Assembly: GCF_022682495.2 (NCBI RefSeq) | Contig: NC_071388.1 | Location: forward strand, 176,729,622 to 176,793,621 | Length of the DNA stretch: 64,000 bases | Reading direction: 5' to 3' | DNA from: Desmodus rotundus | Lineage: Eukaryota; Chordata; Mammalia; Chiroptera; Phyllostomidae | In this document: in pieces, positions 60,700 to 64,000 of the stretch | How positions within the stretch are numbered: position 1 is the first letter of the stretch | Layout of the letters: each line of letters opens with the position of its first letter | Program-made: the position numbers and the translations under genes | The notes under the pieces: model-generated | The model's database searches: none | The model's input: only the letters and a program-made list of their open reading frames with translations | Told to the model about the DNA's origin: nothing

Positions 60700-61045
60700 T
60701 GTTTACATTCAGATCACATTCTGGCAAAAGAGGCAAAAAAACCCACAAATGATTCACACAAGAGGAATACAAATGGAATCAGAGTATAAGAAAGGATGCT
60801 CAACTACACCAACTGTATCTCCACTCCGTTTAAAAAACATGAAATGCTATTTTCATTTATATTAGCAAAAATCAAGTGTTGGCAAGGTTGCCAGAAAAGC
60901 AATAAATTCATCAGTATTGTCATTAAAATAACTGGTAAATACACATCAAAAGCCTGGAAATGCATTGATGCCCATTGACAGTCCCACCGGTGCCTGGAAA
61001 TAATTTTAAAATCCCCAAACAGCAATAACTGGAAGTAATTTTGTT
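60700..61045 (+). repeat. Old L1M/HAL1-type ORF2 tail, sense
   Basis: AGAGGAATACAAATGGAATC near 60762, AAAGGATGCTCAACTACACC near 60791 and ATCAAGTGTTGGCAAGGTTG near 60871 match the L1 phrases before and inside the ORF2 C-terminus. No frame is open. Confidence 0.6.
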
Positions 61046-61054
61046 GGAGACTAA

Positions 61055-61200
61055 CTCACGGAACGTTTACAACAAAGCAGTGACATATGTAGTGCTATTT
61101 TTCTGATGAGCAAACTGGGGCACAGATGGTTAAGTAACTCTCTTAGAGCTGCATGTTAGTAAGTGGTAGAGCAAAGAGAAATGGGCAGTTTAAACTGGAA
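61055..61200 (-). repeat. MIR SINE, antisense
   Basis: TGATGAGCAAACTGGGGCAC near 61105, GGTTAAGTAACTCTCTTAGA near 61129 and GTTAGTAAGTGGTAGAGC near 61155 are the antisense MIR core. Confidence 0.88.
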
Positions 61201-61537
61201 ACCTGCACTGGTGATTCTGCCACCCCCTTCTGCACAGCTTTTCTTCCGTGCCTCACAGTTAGGTGGATACCGTCCATTTTTCCCTATTAGTCCTACGTCA
61301 GATTTATGGTTTTCCTTAAACTATATAGAATACACAAATACTGGATAGTTTCAGGAAATAGAAAAAGAATGAATTCATGAATCTTAAAAACTAATCAATA
61401 AACTTTCCACGCACTGCCACTACAACCACACCACCACCACATGTTTTAAAAGCTCACCAAGTAGTTCTCATTGCATCATTCACTTCCCTAAAAACCTCCA
61501 TTCAGTTGAATCTGGACAGCTGTTGGGCATTTTTAAA
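61201..61537. other. Unassigned sequence
   Basis: Nothing recognisable. Confidence 0.4.
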
Positions 61538-61539
61538 TA

Positions 61540-61746
61540 CAGGGTCCAGCACAAACAACACCCCCGTTTTTATTACAAAATCTTTTATTACAAAATCATG
61601 AGCATGTAATTCTGTAATATAACAATATCACACTCAAGCACACCATATGATATTTTAGGAGAAATGTTCACATTGAAACTATAAATTATTACATATTATT
61701 ACCCCACCAACCACACTCAAGCAGGCGTTACTTCTGCCAGACCCTG
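61540..61746. mobile_element. 207-bp mariner-type MITE
   Basis: Bounded by TA dinucleotides (61538-61539 and 61747-61748). Ends CAGGGTCCAGCA on the left and, read from the right, CAGGGTCTGGCAGA form an imperfect terminal inverted repeat, as in Tc1/mariner elements. No coding content. A 15-bp unit, TTTTATTACAAAATC, is duplicated in tandem at 61568-61597. Confidence 0.8.
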
Positions 61747-61748
61747 TA

Positions 61749-63585
61749 TATGAAACACTGTTAGATCCAATGGAAATAAAGATTATTTCTTTATGATCCT
61801 ATATTCAGAGAACTCACAGTCCTCAGAGGGAGGCAAATTTGAACTAACTGTGTGCGTTTTGTGATGCTAGCTATAACTATAAAATAGAATCGGCACCATG
61901 ATAAAATTTGGCATGAGGACCAAAAAAAAAAAAGATTACTTAGTCCAGTTTGTGGGTCCAGGAAGGTGGAGATGGTCCTCAACTGAGTCCTGGAGTGTCA
62001 CTGTGTATCACACAAGTGAAGGTGAGAAGAGGCAAAGACGCTCCAGGATGGGGGGCAGCGTGGTGGTGTATGAATACAGTGTGCATGTGTGTGCATCTGC
62101 GTGTGCAAGTCTTGAGGGTGGCAGTGGGAGGGGAGATGGTCTAAAAATTACCTGAAAGAGTGTCCTTGATTTGCCTATGATACTATCGGAATGTATTGTC
62201 CTAGGTAATTCATCCTTACTTACTACTAAATAAATTACCTAGTTATTGTTCAGAACTTAACAGATCAAATTTTGAATGCATATTAATTTCAACAAGATTA
62301 TCCCTATGCTAAATTGTATGGAAATCGGGATTCAGTGACCTCTACTTCATACCAGGCATCTGCTCACACTCTAAAAATGCTCTTCTTCTTCCCAGAAGTC
62401 AAACGTTCATGTTAGCCCCCTGCCTAGATAGTTTAACCCACTTCTCCATATAAATTATTCATTGCCCTTATCAGCTACTCTCTTAAATTAATTTGAATAG
62501 TGACATTATCTCTTTAAAATGTCCTAGTCCATATCTAATGAACAACTGTGCTTCAACTCAAAATATTAATCCTGGACATAGGTTTATCCTTTTATAGACT
62601 ATAAAATACATATAATGTCAATTGATACTTAAAATAGCATTATAATAAAAGCAAGGTAGCTATTATGCCATTTTTAAGATGAAGTTAATGAACTTCAAAA
62701 ATTAATTGACTTATTCAAAGTCAGAGAGTCCTTGGTACAATAAATAGTAAAGCTCATTTTATTTATGCCTTAGTGGGAGCAATTTTATTCCTGACACCCT
62801 CCACCTAAAGGCTCAGTGATTTTGTTACTGAAGCAGGCAAAAGGTATGTGTGTTTCAGAGTCCTTTAATTACTTCTTCACATTACACTGAATGGGCAGCC
62901 TCCTACTCTCGCTACATGAACAGATCTGTGTTCACTATCTGTCTTGGGGTGACCTTCACCCCAAGGCGGACACTTAAATGTCTTATTAACAATCATCTGG
63001 TTTACCAAGAGTTGATAACTTTAACCTTAAAAATTAAACCCGTTTTCAAAGACATAATGTAACTTTTGACTACACCAATGCCTTATTACTTTTATTTATG
63101 GACAAAAGTTGTGGTGGTTTTTTTGCCAGCTTTTTTCCCCTTAAATCATTTTGTCCTTGCCTTTCACTCACACTGATTGAAAGAAATCTTTGACAGGTAA
63201 ACAGAACCCTGTGATGCAAAACCATGGAAAATGTCAGAGTGGTCACTAGTCAGTTAACAAGAAACGAGACAGAGGCACTGGGCCCATTGGCAATACGTGG
63301 GCACTGCAAGCCACCTACAGAGAACATCTCACTGCCCCTTTCAGCCCTAGGCAACTCTACTGAGAATAGCTCCAGTTAAAATGGCTTGTTCTCATTACTC
63401 CCACAGAGCCAAAATCAAACTCATACGCCTGCCCTTCCATCCTAAATTTTTCTTCTTTATTCTCCATTTAAGTTAATTACATTACCATTGTCAACCCATG
63501 ATACAAAACTTCTTCATGGCACATTACTTTTCCCTTTTTTTCTCTTGTGCTAAATCATCTTTACATGTGTTTCTCAATTCCTTTC
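61749..63585. other. Unassigned non-coding sequence
   Basis: It contains an irregular TG/GTGC-rich patch near 62078-62106. No gene or named repeat was supported. Confidence 0.45.
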
Positions 63586-63589
63586 TGTG

Positions 63590-63880
63590 GTTGTGATCTC
63601 GGCTCAGGACCTGTACGTTCCCACTGGGATTACTGTGACACCCTAACCCTGGCTGGCTGAGTCACACTTTTTTTCCACCTCACCTCCACCTTGCCACCTC
63701 AATTATCTTTGACAACACAGATCTTTTCATGAACTTTTCTTCTTTAAAAGCTGCCGGTGGCTCCCTAATATGGATATAATAAATCTTGAACTCCTTATAA
63801 GTTAAGGGTTTTTTGGTTTATTTGTTTTGGGGGGGATGGTTGCTGTTTTATGACCTGGCCCCTATCACGTCTCTAAAAAC
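63590..63880 (+). repeat. L2 LINE, internal part, sense
   Basis: AAAGCTGCCGGTGGCTCCCT near 63747 (L2 'aaccctccaatggcttccc'), ATAATAAATCTTGAACTCCT near 63776 ('ataaaatccaaactcctta'), then GACCTGGCCCCTATCACGTC near 63852, separated by a T/G-rich insertion at about 63808-63840. It breaks off before the window end. Confidence 0.7.
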
Positions 63881-64000
63881 AGAGCTGCCTGTTTTAATTG
63901 CACACACACACCCATCCTCAAGGAAACATTTCTGGCCTTAGCGTGAGTCTATGACAGCTTTACTTAGAGGGACTTAGAAGGCCATCTATATGCTCAGCTT

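Noticed and set aside
1..64000. Bacterial or viral gene cluster or a novel defence system
   Set aside because: Composition, SINE/LINE content and absence of dense open frames show vertebrate non-coding DNA; no operon-like arrangement exists.

Overview
This is an AT-rich stretch of nuclear DNA from a mammal, and the repeats identify a bat. Four tRNA-derived VES-type SINEs (about 22161, 24756, 34069 and 54981), with a pol III A-box, a B-box and a CT-rich then A-rich tail, point to Yangochiroptera. Bat-type LINE-1 3' ends, Tc1/mariner deletion derivatives and the usual old mammalian layer (MIR, L2, MER5A, MER20-like, L1M) agree with this. I saw no obvious HeliBat or young hAT insertion, which argues weakly against Myotis-like vespertilionids.

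I find no intact host protein-coding exon, rRNA, tRNA or CRISPR array. Open frames are short (155 codons at most). Those with recognisable relatives belong to transposons or to one dead retrocopy. The window reads as a gene desert or the inside of a large intron.

Layout. From 1 to 12 kb there are old L1M, MER5A, L2 and unassigned AT-rich sequence. At 12.1-14.1 kb an old sense L1 ORF2 fragment is followed by a mariner deletion derivative (copy A, minus) at the edge of a MIR. At 16.1-16.9 kb lies a 5'-truncated L1. At 20.3-22.4 kb there are simple repeats, mariner copy B (plus), a processed pseudogene of histone H3.3 with its 3'UTR, and a VES SINE with a target-site duplication. At 24.5-26.2 kb an LTR-like remnant is split by a VES with a perfect 15-bp duplication, followed by an RTE-clade LINE fragment. 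At 26.9-27.7 kb is an antisense old L1. At 36.07-37.74 kb is an L1 with a textbook 5' inversion (twin priming). At 38.0-38.4 kb is a probable solo LTR. L2, MIR and L1M fragments fill 40.4-44.4 kb. A degenerate mariner transposase lies at 44.9-45.3 kb. From 45.3 to 52.7 kb recognisable repeats are nearly absent, and this is the best place to look for conserved non-coding elements; it contains a small CpG-dense patch near 49.3 kb. From 52.7 to 64 kb there are nested MIR/L1, MER20-like, L2 with an inserted VES, further L2, L1M and MIR pieces, and a 207-bp mariner MITE.

Nothing here works together as a pathway. The story is one of layered insertions. The most informative observations are the paired mariner copies sharing one internal deletion, the H3.3 retrocopy, the twin-primed L1, and two clustered inverted-repeat sites that look like template-switch mutations. 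Family names come from recognising consensus sequences by eye; no search was run.
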